46,397 nt of DNA from a virus. Location of the stretch: the IMG/VR virus record IMGVR_UViG_3300010883_000062, positions 1-46,397 of that record; one strand, written 5' to 3'. The notes beneath the pieces were generated by a model that was given only the letters and a program-made list of their open reading frames with translations, was not told the origin of the DNA and did not search any database. Both the position numbers and the translations under genes were made by a program. Positions 25,840-33,620 of this stretch are shown here, piece by piece (position 1 is the stretch's first letter; each line of letters starts with the position of its first letter).

Positions 25840-26499
25840 ATGAAAGACAAATTTACAAAATTTTTACCTCTATACATCACAGACTATCGTTCCGACACGG
25901 CGCATCTTACGCTTGAACAACATGGAGCCTATTTTCTGTTTCTTATGGAACAGTGGGAAAGGGGCTATGTGGAAAATGATAAAAGCATAATTAAAAAAGT
26001 TTTGATGGGGAATAAAATTACAGATGATGTAATGGATGTTCTGTCAGAATTTTTTAATTGCATTGATGAAAACGAAAACATTGACGTTTGGACGCAGCCA
26101 CGGCTAGAGCGTGAGCGGTTTAAGGCAGAGGAAATTTACACGAACAAGGCAAACGCTGCACGAAATGTTGCGGTAAACCGAAAGAAGCCAGTTGACGCTA
26201 AATCAATTACAAAACGTAAAAAAATTGTTGACACACGAAAAACAAATGTAAAAGAATATGTGTTCAAAGGTGAGGTAATTCGATTAACAAAGGAAGATTA
26301 CGAAAAGCTGTCGCGGCTATATTCTAATATAGATTTAAAAGCACAGATCGAAGGTTTTGATTTAGCATTCGCCAACGAAACCCCAATTCCGAAAAACTGG
26401 TTTATGGTTTTGAACGCCAAGCTGAAATACCAGAACGAAAAGACGATTAAAGAAAAAGAGCAGCCGAAAAAATTATTAAGCCCAAGGGGTGCGATATGA
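25840..26499 (+). CDS. DUF1376-family replication-associated protein
   Basis: 219 aa, with GAAGG before the ATG. The N-terminal DUF1376 signature is clear ([32 protein letters not shown]), followed by a basic linker ([16 protein letters not shown]) and a C-terminal segment ([26 protein letters not shown] ... [14 protein letters not shown]) like that of phage replication initiators. It is coupled to the primase-helicase by a 4-base overlap, supporting a role in initiating replication at the nearby AT-rich array. Confidence 0.75.
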   Translation: MKDKFTKFLPLYITDYRSDTAHLTLEQHGAYFLFLMEQWERGYVENDKSIIKKVLMGNKITDDVMDVLSEFFNCIDENENIDVWTQPRLERERFKAEEIYTNKANAARNVAVNRKKPVDAKSITKRKKIVDTRKTNVKEYVFKGEVIRLTKEDYEKLSRLYSNIDLKAQIEGFDLAFANETPIPKNWFMVLNAKLKYQNEKTIKEKEQPKKLLSPRGAI

Positions 26500-28325
26500 A
26501 AACGGTCACTGAAAGCCTTTTAGAGAAAGGCATAACGCTAAAAAATTATGGCTCTGGTCAACACCGCACCACTTGCCCGAATTGTTCAGCAACGCGCAAG
26601 AACAAAACTGATCCATGTTTGTCTGTGACAATAGACGGTGGAACAGCCGTTTATTTTTGTCATCATTGTGAGGCTGAAGGTAATTCATTCGCTGGCAAGG
26701 TTTCAGATAATTTTGAACCATACAGAGCGTATGAAAAAATTGTTTACGACAAGCCAGCAACTGTTCAGAAAAAAGTCAGTGCTGATCCAGATAAATATTC
26801 AGACGCGATATTTAATTGGTTTCTGGGTCGCGGCATCAGCAACAAGACAGTTTCTGATTTTAATATTGCACAAACTCAAAAAATGTTTGATGGCAAGCAA
26901 AGGATGTTTATTGCATTCAATTACTTTCGTGATGGCGAATTAGTTTCTGTCAAATATCGCCGCGCAGTAAATGAAAAGCCTTATGGCTACAGTCAAGAAA
27001 AGGGCTGTGAACAAATCTTTTATGGTTTGCATTTAATCAAACCAGATCAGAACGAAATCGTTATAACTGAGGGCGAAATCGACGCGATGTCGGTTTATGA
27101 AGCCACAGGCAAAGCAGCCTTGTCAGTACCAACAGGTGCAAAATCTGAATATAAAAATGCCAGCGAAAAAGGTTTTCACTTTCTTGAAGAACAAAGGGCT
27201 TTAATCGACGCTGCGGATCGTATCATCATTATGACAGATGGCGATGAAGCAGGGCGTGGGCTGGCTAATGAACTTTCACGGCGCATAGGGCGCGACAAGT
27301 GCTTTAGGGTGCGCTATCCGCAGGGATGTAAGGACGCAAACGATGTTTTATTGAGGTGCGGTAAAGAAGCTGTCTTAAATCTTATAACCGATGCAGAAGC
27401 GTGGCCCATTCGCGGTGTGCATGGGGTGTTGGATTATGAAGCAGAGGTGTTTGAGGATTACGATGGGCTTTCTTTTGATCCACTAACAACAGGCTTTGAT
27501 AATTTAGATGATTACATGAAAATTGTTGAAGGCCAAATGTCGATTGTAACAGGCATTCCAAACAGCGGAAAGTCAGAGTTTCTTGACCAAATTCTGATGA
27601 ACATGGCGAAGATACACGGTTGGAAATTCGGCATCTGTTCGTTTGAAAACAAGCCAGCACACCATATTCGTAAGTTTCTTGAAAAGCATATCGGACTGCC
27701 ATTTTACTCAGATGGGCCAACACCTCGTATGAACAAACAACAAATTTCCGATGGTATGGGTTATCTCAATAAATATTTTAAATTTATACGATATAATGAT
27801 TGGCGCGTTGCTACGCCTACGATTGATCATATTTTAGAACAAGCAACATTGCTGGTAAAACGGCACGGCATCAAGGGCTTGGTAATTGATCCATACAATG
27901 AGCTAGATAGGCCATTGGATCGTGAAACCGAATATGTTTCTATGATGCTGGCGAAAGTCAGGCAATTTGCTGAGTCAAATGACGTTCACGTTTGGTTTGT
28001 AGCGCACCCCAAAAAAATGGTTACAATGCATGAAGAAGAAGTTCCAGTTCCGACTGCGTATGACATTGCAGGGTCTGCACGATGGGCTGACAAGGGTGAT
28101 ATGATTTGGGCAGTTTCACGCGATAGACGCGATTTATCTAAGCCTGTGGAAGTTCACATTCACAAGGTCAGGGATAAATACGCTGGTCAAGTTGGTTGTG
28201 TTTATTTTGATTACGATAGATTGACAGGCCGTTATACACCAGCGGTTGAGCCAGCGCAGCAATACGCTGCACCACCAGTTTTTTCTATTAACCCAGTTGG
28301 ACAGGCTTGGTACAATCAAGACTGA
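26496..28325 (+). CDS. Bifunctional DNA primase-helicase (T7 gp4 / Twinkle type)
   Basis: 609 aa. An N-terminal zinc motif uses C27, C30, C55 and C58 (TTCPNCS ... [10 protein letters not shown]). The Toprim domain has [16 protein letters not shown] and [13 protein letters not shown]. The DnaB-type helicase has a Walker A at about residue 352 ([11 protein letters not shown]), a Walker B-like VIDPYNELD (about 463) and WFVAHPKKM. It unwinds DNA 5'-3' and makes primers. No phage DNA polymerase is visible, so host polymerase is probably used. Its 3' end overlaps the convergent HTH gene by 10 bases. Confidence 0.92.
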   Translation: MKTVTESLLEKGITLKNYGSGQHRTTCPNCSATRKNKTDPCLSVTIDGGTAVYFCHHCEAEGNSFAGKVSDNFEPYRAYEKIVYDKPATVQKKVSADPDKYSDAIFNWFLGRGISNKTVSDFNIAQTQKMFDGKQRMFIAFNYFRDGELVSVKYRRAVNEKPYGYSQEKGCEQIFYGLHLIKPDQNEIVITEGEIDAMSVYEATGKAALSVPTGAKSEYKNASEKGFHFLEEQRALIDAADRIIIMTDGDEAGRGLANELSRRIGRDKCFRVRYPQGCKDANDVLLRCGKEAVLNLITDAEAWPIRGVHGVLDYEAEVFEDYDGLSFDPLTTGFDNLDDYMKIVEGQMSIVTGIPNSGKSEFLDQILMNMAKIHGWKFGICSFENKPAHHIRKFLEKHIGLPFYSDGPTPRMNKQQISDGMGYLNKYFKFIRYNDWRVATPTIDHILEQATLLVKRHGIKGLVIDPYNELDRPLDRETEYVSMMLAKVRQFAESNDVHVWFVAHPKKMVTMHEEEVPVPTAYDIAGSARWADKGDMIWAVSRDRRDLSKPVEVHIHKVRDKYAGQVGCVYFDYDRLTGRYTPAVEPAQQYAAPPVFSINPVGQAWYNQD

Positions 28326-28588
28326 TCTTTGAAATAGCTTTCAACGTCTAGGAACGGATCGAAACCGCCCTCGCTCCGTTCCATTAAGTGCGCCATGATA
28401 ACCTTCGCATAGAACGGAACAGGCAGAATACCTTGATGCCATTTTGAAATTGTGCCTTGGCTCACGCCAACATAGTTTCCAAAATTATGTTGTGTTCCTT
28501 TTGGAAAAATATTTCTTACAATTTTGAAAAATTCTTCTTTTTCAATATGTTTTTTTTCTGCTTTTATTAGCTTTTTCTTTTTGCTCAT
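28316..28588 (-). CDS. Helix-turn-helix regulator, candidate repressor
   Basis: 90 aa. A basic N-terminus (MSKKKKLIKAEKKHIEKEEFF) precedes a Cro/C1-type HTH: FPKGTQHNFGNYVGVSQGTISKWHQGILPVPFYAKVI. It has no peptidase or dimerisation domain, so it is a small repressor. Its promoter (28609-28638) carries the palindrome TATGCGGAAAGCATA between -35 and -10, the same element that sits in promoters of three rightward early genes. Autoregulation through this operator is inferred. Confidence 0.7.
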   Translation of the reverse strand: MSKKKKLIKAEKKHIEKEEFFKIVRNIFPKGTQHNFGNYVGVSQGTISKWHQGILPVPFYAKVIMAHLMERSEGGFDPFLDVESYFKDQS

Positions 28589-28608
28589 TTTGCCATCCGT
28601 TTATTTTT

Positions 28609-28638
28609 AATATATGCGGAAAGCATATTAGGGGTCAA
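28609..28638 (-). promoter_or_regulatory. Promoter of the HTH gene with TATGC-N5-GCATA operator
   Basis: On the minus strand TTGACC (28638-28633) and TATATT (28614-28609) are 18 bases apart, and TATGCTTTCCGCATA (complement of 28613-28627) fills the spacer. It reads toward the HTH gene starting at 28588. Confidence 0.65.
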
Positions 28639-28819
28639 CCCCATGCTCATCTTTCCATTCGTCAATGGGTGTTCTTAATTTAAAGAATTGAAAGCACAAG
28701 TCGCAGTTTCGCACGAATTGGTTGATGTAAGTTAATCGTGCATGGCAATCAGGGCAGTAATCATATCTGCTTGACTTCAAGTGCCATTGAATAGGTTCAG
28801 ATTTAACGGTATCTGGCAA
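28628..28819 (-). CDS. Small zinc-ribbon protein
   Basis: 63 aa. Two CxxC pairs (YDYCPDCHARL and VRNCDLCFQFF) form a probable zinc ribbon. The rest is polar and shows no known family. It is leftward, just upstream of the HTH repressor candidate, whose promoter overlaps its stop. A TTACGTTTTGTAA element lies 12 bases upstream of its start. A DNA-, RNA- or protein-binding role is possible. Confidence 0.5.
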   Translation of the reverse strand: MPDTVKSEPIQWHLKSSRYDYCPDCHARLTYINQFVRNCDLCFQFFKLRTPIDEWKDEHGVDP

Positions 28820-28830
28820 AAGTCACCTCA

Positions 28831-28843
28831 TTACGTTTTGTAA
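28831..28843. promoter_or_regulatory. Dispersed near-palindrome TTACGTTTTGTAA
   Basis: This copy sits between the leftward zinc-ribbon gene and the rightward small basic gene. It is the complement form of TTACAAAACGTAA at 9710. Confidence 0.45.
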
Positions 28844-28909
28844 TATTTTAAGGATGATTTCTGTTACATTCTTTGCTATTTAATAATTATCAGCAAAGGA
28901 AAAATTCTT

Positions 28910-29005
28910 ATGGCATATGGCAAGTCTACCAAAAAACTTTCTGCATCAAGCATGAAGTCTAACAAAACACCCATGAAAAAGAAACCCAAGGGTAAGAAAA
29001 AGTGA
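28910..29005 (+). CDS. 31-aa lysine-rich peptide
   Basis: The frame reads MAYGKSTKKLSASSMKSN... and ends in a run of Lys (PMKKKPKGKKK). AAAGGAAAAA precedes the ATG at good spacing. Its TGA overlaps the GTG start of the methyltransferase gene, so the two are coupled. It has 12 Lys and no acidic residue, so it probably binds nucleic acid or an acidic protein surface. It could also act only as a leader for the next gene. Confidence 0.6.
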   Translation: MAYGKSTKKLSASSMKSNKTPMKKKPKGKKK

Positions 29006-30165
29006 GTTATTCGGTCAGCATTGACTTAATCGACACAGTGACCCCTTTCGAGAATAACCCTCGTCAGATCACACCAGATGCGATTTCGAAGGTGGCAAAA
29101 TCTATTGAACTGTACGGATTTCGCTCACCTATCGTGGTTGATGATGACCGAATAATATTAGCTGGTCATACTCGCCTGTTAGCAGCCCAGAAATTAGGTC
29201 TAAGCGAGGTTCCTGTTCATGTTGCAACTGGACTAAGCAAAGCCAAAAAACGCGCTTATAGGCTGGCTGATAACCGCAGCGCGGAAGAAAGCCGCTGGGA
29301 TTTTCCCATGCTTACAGAAGAACTTGGCGAATTAAATGAGATGGGCTTTGATTTAGCCGACACTCTTTTTGATCCAGAAGAAATTTCAAATCTGTTCCCA
29401 GATGAACCGATTGAAGGTTTAACTGATGAAGATGAAGTTCCAGAAGTCCCAGATGTACCAGTTACCGTTGAGGGTGATTTCTGGACGCTTGGCAATCATA
29501 GGCTGATGTGTGGCGACAGTACAAGTATTGATGCAGTCGAAAAGTTAATGAATGGCGCAAATCTAGAAATGATATTTACTGATCCACCTTACGGAATGAA
29601 TGCGGTGAGTAAGTCGGGCGTTTTAAGTAAGAAATATTCAGACATTATTGGAGACGATAACTCAAATGTTGCTAAAGAAACTTTTTTATTAATTCATGGA
29701 TTATATGCAGATGTTAACCAAATCTGGTGGGGGGCAAATTATTATTCTTCAGTTTTGCCCGATAGTGAATGTTGGTTGGTGTGGGATAAAAATAACGGAG
29801 GAAGTGACCAGACGGATTGTGAATTGGCGTGGTCAAATTGTAGAAGTGTTGTGCGAAAGTTTACGCAATCAAGCGAAAAAAAAGACAGAGTTCACCCAAC
29901 TCAAAAGCCTGTATCATTAGTTGAATGGGCTATTAATAAATTTAAAGTTAGTCCAAAAACAATTGCTGATTTTTTTGGTGGTTCTGGTTCTACGTTAATT
30001 GCGGCTGAAAAGAAAAATATAAATTGTTTTTTGATGGAATTTGATCCTAAATATTGCGATGTGATCATCAAAAGATGGCAAGATTTCACAGGTAAAGTCG
30101 CAGTTTTAGAGGAAACATCTGAAACTTTTGAGTCATTGAAAGCAGTTAGATGCAAGGCCGCTTAA
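29002..30165 (+). CDS. ParB-like nuclease domain fused to DNA N4/N6 methyltransferase
   Basis: 387 aa with a GTG start overlapping the preceding TGA. N-terminal ParB/Srx-type domain: FENNPRQITPDAISKVAKSIELYGFRSPIVVDDDRIILAGHTRLLAA. C-terminal methyltransferase: catalytic TDPPYGMN (motif IV), then VHPTQKPVSLVEWAI and IADFFGGSGSTLIAAEKKN (motif I, FGGSGS) in the beta-class order. It methylates DNA, probably to protect phage DNA or alter host regulation. No partner restriction endonuclease is visible, so it is an orphan. Confidence 0.88.
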   Translation: MSYSVSIDLIDTVTPFENNPRQITPDAISKVAKSIELYGFRSPIVVDDDRIILAGHTRLLAAQKLGLSEVPVHVATGLSKAKKRAYRLADNRSAEESRWDFPMLTEELGELNEMGFDLADTLFDPEEISNLFPDEPIEGLTDEDEVPEVPDVPVTVEGDFWTLGNHRLMCGDSTSIDAVEKLMNGANLEMIFTDPPYGMNAVSKSGVLSKKYSDIIGDDNSNVAKETFLLIHGLYADVNQIWWGANYYSSVLPDSECWLVWDKNNGGSDQTDCELAWSNCRSVVRKFTQSSEKKDRVHPTQKPVSLVEWAINKFKVSPKTIADFFGGSGSTLIAAEKKNINCFLMEFDPKYCDVIIKRWQDFTGKVAVLEETSETFESLKAVRCKAA

Positions 30166-30362
30166 TGTCGGCAGTAGAAGCAACAACCAACATTGCAGTT
30201 GGGTATGTTGTTGCACTAGCAGCCACGGCAGTCGTATTGCCTTTGTTTGGGTTCGAAGTGAATGTGCAGCAAGCAATATCAATATCTCTGATTTTCACGT
30301 TTATCAGTTTTGCGCGGTCTTATTTACTGCGGCGGCTTTTTAATCTTCTGGAGCAACGCTAA
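30165..30362 (+). CDS. DUF7220-like small membrane protein
   Basis: 65 aa. I chose the ATG at 30165 because it overlaps the methyltransferase stop (TAATG). It has two hydrophobic segments (TTNIAVGYVVALAATAVVLPLFGF and AISISLIFTFISFARSYLLRRLF), the pattern of the DUF7220 family of short phage membrane proteins. Function unknown. Its stop overlaps the next start. Confidence 0.6.
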   Translation: MSAVEATTNIAVGYVVALAATAVVLPLFGFEVNVQQAISISLIFTFISFARSYLLRRLFNLLEQR

Positions 30363-30535
30363 TGCCAAAAGATCAAAAAGAAATGTGGGCAAGAATTGGG
30401 CGGCTTAAAATGTTGGTTGCAATCGAAAAGGCGCGGCATCCAAACGACGATAAAGTAATTTCGGGATTTAGAAACGAAATTATTCATCTTTACGAGATTT
30501 TATTACCAGCCCCAGAGGAAATTGAAAATGTATGA
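30362..30535 (+). CDS. Hypothetical 57-aa protein
   Basis: The ATG overlaps the preceding stop (TAATG) and the end overlaps the nuclease gene by 8 bases. The predicted product is helical and charged (MPKDQKEMWARIGRLKMLV, NEIIHLYEILLPAPEEIENV). I do not recognise the family; its gene-tight packing supports that it is translated. Confidence 0.6.
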   Translation: MPKDQKEMWARIGRLKMLVAIEKARHPNDDKVISGFRNEIIHLYEILLPAPEEIENV

Positions 30536-30905
30536 GTACAATTGCAAACTGCGGCGAGTTGTGGACGGTGACACAATAGACGTTGAGGTTGATTTGGGGT
30601 TTGACGTATGGGTGCATGAGCGTGTGCGAATGTACGGAATAAACACCCCCGAAAGTCGAACAAAAGACCTCTGGGAAAAAGAATTGGGAAAGGCCGCGAA
30701 ATCGCGGCTTTTAGAACTTTTACCACCCACATTTAAACTGCGAACTGAAAAGGATGCAAAAGGAAAGTTTGGGCGCATTCTTGGAACGCTTGAGGTCGAG
30801 GGTAAAAATATCAACGAACAGCTAATTAAAGAAGGCCATGCGGTGGCCTATCACGGCGGCACAAAGCCAAATTGGCGCGAAATTAAGGGGGCTTTAAGTG
30901 AATAA
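30528..30905 (+). CDS. Thermonuclease (staphylococcal nuclease-like)
   Basis: 125 aa from the ATG at 30528 (an upstream TTG is less likely; GAGGAA lies before the ATG). Motifs: RRVVDGDTIDVEVDLGF, VRMYGINTPESRT, KDAKGKFGRILGTL, INEQLIKEGHAVAY. Active-site residues are present: the Asp of VDGDT, Arg and Glu of the INTPE-adjacent region, and the second Arg of KFGRILG. There is no signal peptide, so it acts inside the host, possibly in nucleotide salvage or host DNA breakdown. Confidence 0.88.
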   Translation: MYEYNCKLRRVVDGDTIDVEVDLGFDVWVHERVRMYGINTPESRTKDLWEKELGKAAKSRLLELLPPTFKLRTEKDAKGKFGRILGTLEVEGKNINEQLIKEGHAVAYHGGTKPNWREIKGALSE

Positions 30906-30975
30906 GAAAATAAAAAAAGAAAAAAGGTTGAGCTATCAATATCAACTATCTCAACTCTCTCAACTTGGAATATAG
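30898..30975 (+). CDS. Possible 25-aa coupled peptide (GTG start)
   Basis: A short frame starts at GTG inside the nuclease stop region. It has a basic N-terminus (MNKKIKKEKR) and a Gln/Leu/Ser end (YQYQLSQLSQLGI), the latter from a repeated CAACT(AT)CT pattern. It may serve mainly to deliver ribosomes to the next gene, which starts inside its end. Real expression is uncertain. Confidence 0.25.
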   Translation: MNKKIKKEKRLSYQYQLSQLSQLGI

Positions 30976-31192
30976 TGAAGAGCAAATTTTAATTCGGTCT
31001 GTGCCATGCCCAAGTTGTGGGGCGCAGCCAAGGCAGTTTTGTTTTAGACCACCCAAAAAAACGACAGGAAAAATAAGCAGCCACAATGAGAGAATGCTGC
31101 TGTGGCATAAAGTAGTTAATCGCTGGAAAGAAAAAAGATCGGCCCGATGGGAGGTTCAGACCGACCTTCTCAGGAGGAGCAAACATGAATAA
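30965..31192 (+). CDS. Zinc-finger protein with CPSCGA motif
   Basis: 75 aa with a probable TTG start at 30965, within the end of the previous short frame. Motif VPCPSCGAQPRQFCFRPPKK followed by SSHNERMLLWHKVVNRW matches the widespread short phage/actinobacterial zinc-finger type 'CP.CgA.pg..C....SH..R'. The C-terminus is basic (RRSKHE). The start is uncertain; a later in-frame start would remove only a few residues before the Cys motif. Confidence 0.55.
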   Translation: MEYSEEQILIRSVPCPSCGAQPRQFCFRPPKKTTGKISSHNERMLLWHKVVNRWKEKRSARWEVQTDLLRRSKHE

Positions 31193-31317
31193 CTTAATTT
31201 GCAAATGTAATTATATCATATTTTAAATTTAAAATCAAAAAATATTGTAATATCGTAAAAATGCAGTTTAAGCCATATAAATAAAGGGCTTGGCGCAGTA
31301 TCCCAAAAAACGCGCAC

Positions 31318-31346
31318 TTGACATTTATATGCTTTTAGCATATTAT
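31318..31346 (+). promoter_or_regulatory. Sigma70-like promoter with TATGC-N5-GCATA operator
   Basis: TTGACA (31318-31323), 17 bases, TATTAT (31341-31346): near-perfect. The palindrome TATGCTTTTAGCATA (31328-31342) fills the spacer, so a bound repressor would block RNA polymerase. It drives the gene at 31402; the leader carries AACCCAAAC at 31378. Confidence 0.8.
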
Positions 31347-31401
31347 AAATTTATCACGGCGTTAGATCGTGTTTAACAACCCAAACAAAAAGGAGTCAGA
31401 A

Positions 31402-31860
31402 ATGACTTTACATTCTACACAAAACTTTTTCTTTAACGATGGGTGCCGCGAAGCCTCTGGGCGAAAAGGTCAAGCTGGCGATTGCGTTTGCAGGGCCATT
31501 AGTATTGCGGCTGACTTGCCATATAGCGAGGTCTACAAGCGGCTCGCTGATGGCAATGCCTCACAACGTAAGTCCAAGCGTTGCAAAGACCGCTCACGCT
31601 CTGCACGAAACGGTATCTTTACCACACGAAAGTGGTTCAAAGACTATATGCTTGAACTTGGTTTTGAGTGGACACCCACAATGAGTATTGGTTCGGGATG
31701 CAAGGTGCATTTACGATCTGACGAACTTCCATCAGGGCGTTTAGTCTGTAATGTTTCCAACCACCAAGTCGCGGTAATCGATGGAGTGGTCAACGATACA
31801 TATGACTGCACACGCGATGGTAAACGCTGCGTCTATGGTTACTGGCGGTTGGCAGCGTAA
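31402..31860 (+). CDS. Putative papain-like cysteine protease fold protein
   Basis: 152 aa. I chose the ATG at 31402, which has AAGGAG upstream; a GTG further up would lie in the leader element. GQAGDCVCRAISIAADLPYSEVY supplies a candidate catalytic Cys, and VCNVSNHQVAVIDGVVNDTYD a candidate His and Asp. The pattern 'GWEWTPTMxIGSGCxVHL' and the C-terminal CVYGYWR are shared by a family of phage proteins that I take as papain-like; activity is unproven. It is the first gene after a strong repressible promoter. Confidence 0.6.
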   Translation: MTLHSTQNFFFNDGCREASGRKGQAGDCVCRAISIAADLPYSEVYKRLADGNASQRKSKRCKDRSRSARNGIFTTRKWFKDYMLELGFEWTPTMSIGSGCKVHLRSDELPSGRLVCNVSNHQVAVIDGVVNDTYDCTRDGKRCVYGYWRLAA

Positions 31861-31867
31861 ATAGATT

Positions 31868-31890
31868 GGGGGGCTTCGGCTCCCCTTTTT
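31868..31890 (+). terminator. Rho-independent terminator with TTCG tetraloop
   Basis: The stem GGGGGGC (31868-31874) pairs with GCTCCCC (31879-31885) around TTCG, followed by five T. Confidence 0.85.
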
Positions 31891-31903
31891 AATTTAAAAA
31901 AGA

Positions 31904-31916
31904 TTACAAAATGTAA
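31904..31916. promoter_or_regulatory. Dispersed near-palindrome TTACAAAATGTAA
   Basis: It lies 9 bases upstream of the -35 box of the next promoter, so it could act as an upstream activator or repressor site. Confidence 0.5.
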
Positions 31917-31925
31917 ATTTAAGTG

Positions 31926-31955
31926 TTGACATATATGCGTAAAGCATATTATTAT
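31926..31955 (+). promoter_or_regulatory. Sigma70-like promoter with TATGC-N5-GCATA operator
   Basis: TTGACA (31926-31931), 18 bases, TATTAT (31950-31955). The palindrome TATGCGTAAAGCATA (31934-31948) lies in the spacer. It drives the run of small genes from 31993 to the DUF932 gene. Confidence 0.8.
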
Positions 31956-31992
31956 AAATTTATAAACAGTAACCCAAACAAAGGGGCCAAAA

Positions 31993-32169
31993 ATGGCAAA
32001 CCCACTTAACAATTATGAGCGCGAAACACTTACCGCACTTTATGCTTCTTTGGATTATATGCAGTGCAACGATTTACCTACAGATGCAGTTGAAAATGCC
32101 ATTGCTAAAATTGAAAGCAAAATTGTTTTAGCGACAAAAAAACTTTTATTTTTAGAGCAATACATTTAA
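31993..32169 (+). CDS. Hypothetical 58-aa protein
   Basis: The ATG has AAGGGG and the AACCCAAAC leader upstream. The product is helical (NPLNNYERETLTALYASLDY, ENAIAKIESKIVLATKKL). Its last 33 bases are an exact copy of sequence found upstream of the HTH gene at 24887-24919. It is the first gene of the operon from the 31926 promoter. Family unknown. Confidence 0.6.
   Translation: MANPLNNYERETLTALYASLDYMQCNDLPTDAVENAIAKIESKIVLATKKLLFLEQYI
32135..32167 (+). repeat. 33-base exact direct repeat, copy 2
   Basis: It is identical to 24887-24919 and forms the end of the 58-aa gene. Confidence 0.85.
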
Positions 32170-32196
32170 AGCGTTACTTGCAAGGGAAGCAGCATA

Positions 32197-32403
32197 ATGG
32201 ACTTTCAAAACGGACATGAAGAATTTTGTTTTAATACAGCAATTAAATTTACAGCGGTTCGCCGCACTCAAGGGCAAGCTGTAAATAAAGAATTCCCAAC
32301 AATAGATGAGGCAAAAGAATTTGCCAGCACGTTTAATGATGGAAGGACGATGATCTACGCAGTGAACGACTTGGGCAATAACGCCCACATAACAAACGCA
32401 TAA
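32197..32403 (+). CDS. Hypothetical 68-aa protein
   Basis: The ATG at 32197 has AAGGGAAG upstream. Sequence features: FNTAIKFTAVRRTQGQAV, EFPTIDEAKEFASTFNDGRTMIYAVNDLG, an alpha/beta pattern like small phage 'host-takeover' proteins without a known family. It ends in ...NA, like its downstream neighbour, because the last codons belong to a 37-base duplicated junction. Confidence 0.55.
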   Translation: MDFQNGHEEFCFNTAIKFTAVRRTQGQAVNKEFPTIDEAKEFASTFNDGRTMIYAVNDLGNNAHITNA

Positions 32404-32429
32404 CCCAAACAAAGGAGCCAAAAAATGGC
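32393..32429 (+). repeat. 37-base duplicated gene junction, copy 1
   Basis: This exact copy of 32684-32720 includes the last two codons of one gene, the stop, AACCCAAACAAAGGAG and the start of the next gene. Confidence 0.8.
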
Positions 32430-32694
32430 TGATACATTTCAAGAAATAACTATCGTAAGTAAGAACAAATACCATAGCGGCAAACTTACGAAAGAGTTTT
32501 TAACAAATCGGTTTTTGATGGAAAAGGGAGCTGGCGAAAAATTTGTTCTAAGAGTTAAAAGTTTACCACACGTTGTAAGTATTCAAATCGGCTTCGACAA
32601 TCCAATTCAAATAACTGAAAATCCTGATAGAGCCGCTGAATTTATTGAGGCACTAGGCACTACGATCAATAACGCTCAAACAGCAAACGCATAA
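32425..32694 (+). CDS. Hypothetical 89-aa protein
   Basis: The ATG follows AAAGGAG and the AACCCAAAC element. The product is a small alpha/beta protein (FQEITIVSKNKYHSGKLTKEFL, RVKSLPHVVSIQIGFDN, AAEFIEALGTTINNAQ). It is not a recognised family. It lies between two copies of a duplicated junction, so it could have been inserted or lost as a cassette. Confidence 0.55.
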   Translation: MADTFQEITIVSKNKYHSGKLTKEFLTNRFLMEKGAGEKFVLRVKSLPHVVSIQIGFDNPIQITENPDRAAEFIEALGTTINNAQTANA

Positions 32695-32720
32695 CCCAAA
32701 CAAAGGAGCCAAAAAATGGC
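32684..32720 (+). repeat. 37-base duplicated gene junction, copy 2
   Basis: An exact copy of 32393-32429 at the start of the DUF932 gene. Confidence 0.8.
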
Positions 32721-33561
32721 ATTAGATTTTACAAATTCAAGCTGGGATTTTCCAGTAAAAGAAGAAAGAATACCTCACCCAACAATCGACGGTCAGTACC
32801 TTGATAATCTCAAGGCGATTATGAACGCTGATACAGACGAGGTTCTAAACGTGGCAGGGTCTGGTTACACAGTTCTGCACAATAGCAGCGTAGTCGCTGC
32901 GCTAGAAGATAGCGTAAAAGCAGCTAACATATCTAAAGACTGCGAGTTTTCTGTGCGGTCAACCGACAGCGGCAAGAAAATGATCTGCGAGATTATATAT
33001 CCAGACGTAACTATTGAACCAGCTTTAGGTGACTACACGCAGTTCCGCATCCGCGCATTTAACAGCTATGATGGCACATGGCCCTTTAGCGAAATGTGCG
33101 ATGGTGTTCGTCTGGTCTGCACAAACGGTATGGTTTCGCCCAGAATGATTAGTGCTGCACGTTTACGTCACACAAATGCAATCAACATCGAAGGCATATC
33201 TCAACGCATCGTAAAGAACTTTGAATTGTTTCAGAACGAAAGAGAAGTTTACGAAAATATGATGAAAACCAAAGTTGACCACAAGAATTGCTTGGATTTT
33301 TTTAAGCAAACCGTTGCAAAAAATGCTCAAAAGACAACAAAAGAACCATTCTTTTTAAAGCAATTTACACGGTTGTCTGACCAGCTAGACTATGAGTTTG
33401 GCATTCACGGTAGAACCCAGTGGGCTTTATACAATTGCCTTACGCACTGGTCTACTCACACAGGTGAATACGCAAACCCAGAGGTTACAACGCGCAATCG
33501 TGAAGTCTTAGTAAAGAACGCTATGAAATCGTCAATGTGGGATGAATTAGTAGTTGCATAA
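32716..33561 (+). CDS. DUF932-family protein
   Basis: 281 aa, with AAAGGAG at ideal spacing. DUF932 features: an N-terminal segment ending in GSGYTVLHNSSVVAALEDSV, a central DYTQFRIRAFNSYDGTWPFSEMCDGVRLVCTNGMV and helical C-terminal half. The family is common on phages and plasmids; its biochemical role is unknown. It ends the operon that begins at 31993; a GC hairpin follows. Confidence 0.8.
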   Translation: MALDFTNSSWDFPVKEERIPHPTIDGQYLDNLKAIMNADTDEVLNVAGSGYTVLHNSSVVAALEDSVKAANISKDCEFSVRSTDSGKKMICEIIYPDVTIEPALGDYTQFRIRAFNSYDGTWPFSEMCDGVRLVCTNGMVSPRMISAARLRHTNAINIEGISQRIVKNFELFQNEREVYENMMKTKVDHKNCLDFFKQTVAKNAQKTTKEPFFLKQFTRLSDQLDYEFGIHGRTQWALYNCLTHWSTHTGEYANPEVTTRNREVLVKNAMKSSMWDELVVA

Positions 33562-33565
33562 AAGA

Positions 33566-33582
33566 GGGGGCGTAAAGCCCCC
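33566..33582 (+). terminator. GC hairpin after the DUF932 gene
   Basis: GGGGGC (33566-33571) pairs with GCCCCC (33577-33582) around GTAAA. No T tract follows, so termination may be partial. Confidence 0.5.
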
Positions 33583-33620
33583 CATTACTCAAACATTTGC
33601 AAGGATGAAGAGGTGTGAAT

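Noticed and set aside
26207-26219. TTACAAAACGTAA copy inside the DUF1376 gene
   Set aside because: It lies in coding sequence (Ile-Thr-Lys-Arg-Lys) far from any start, so I do not count it as a regulatory site.
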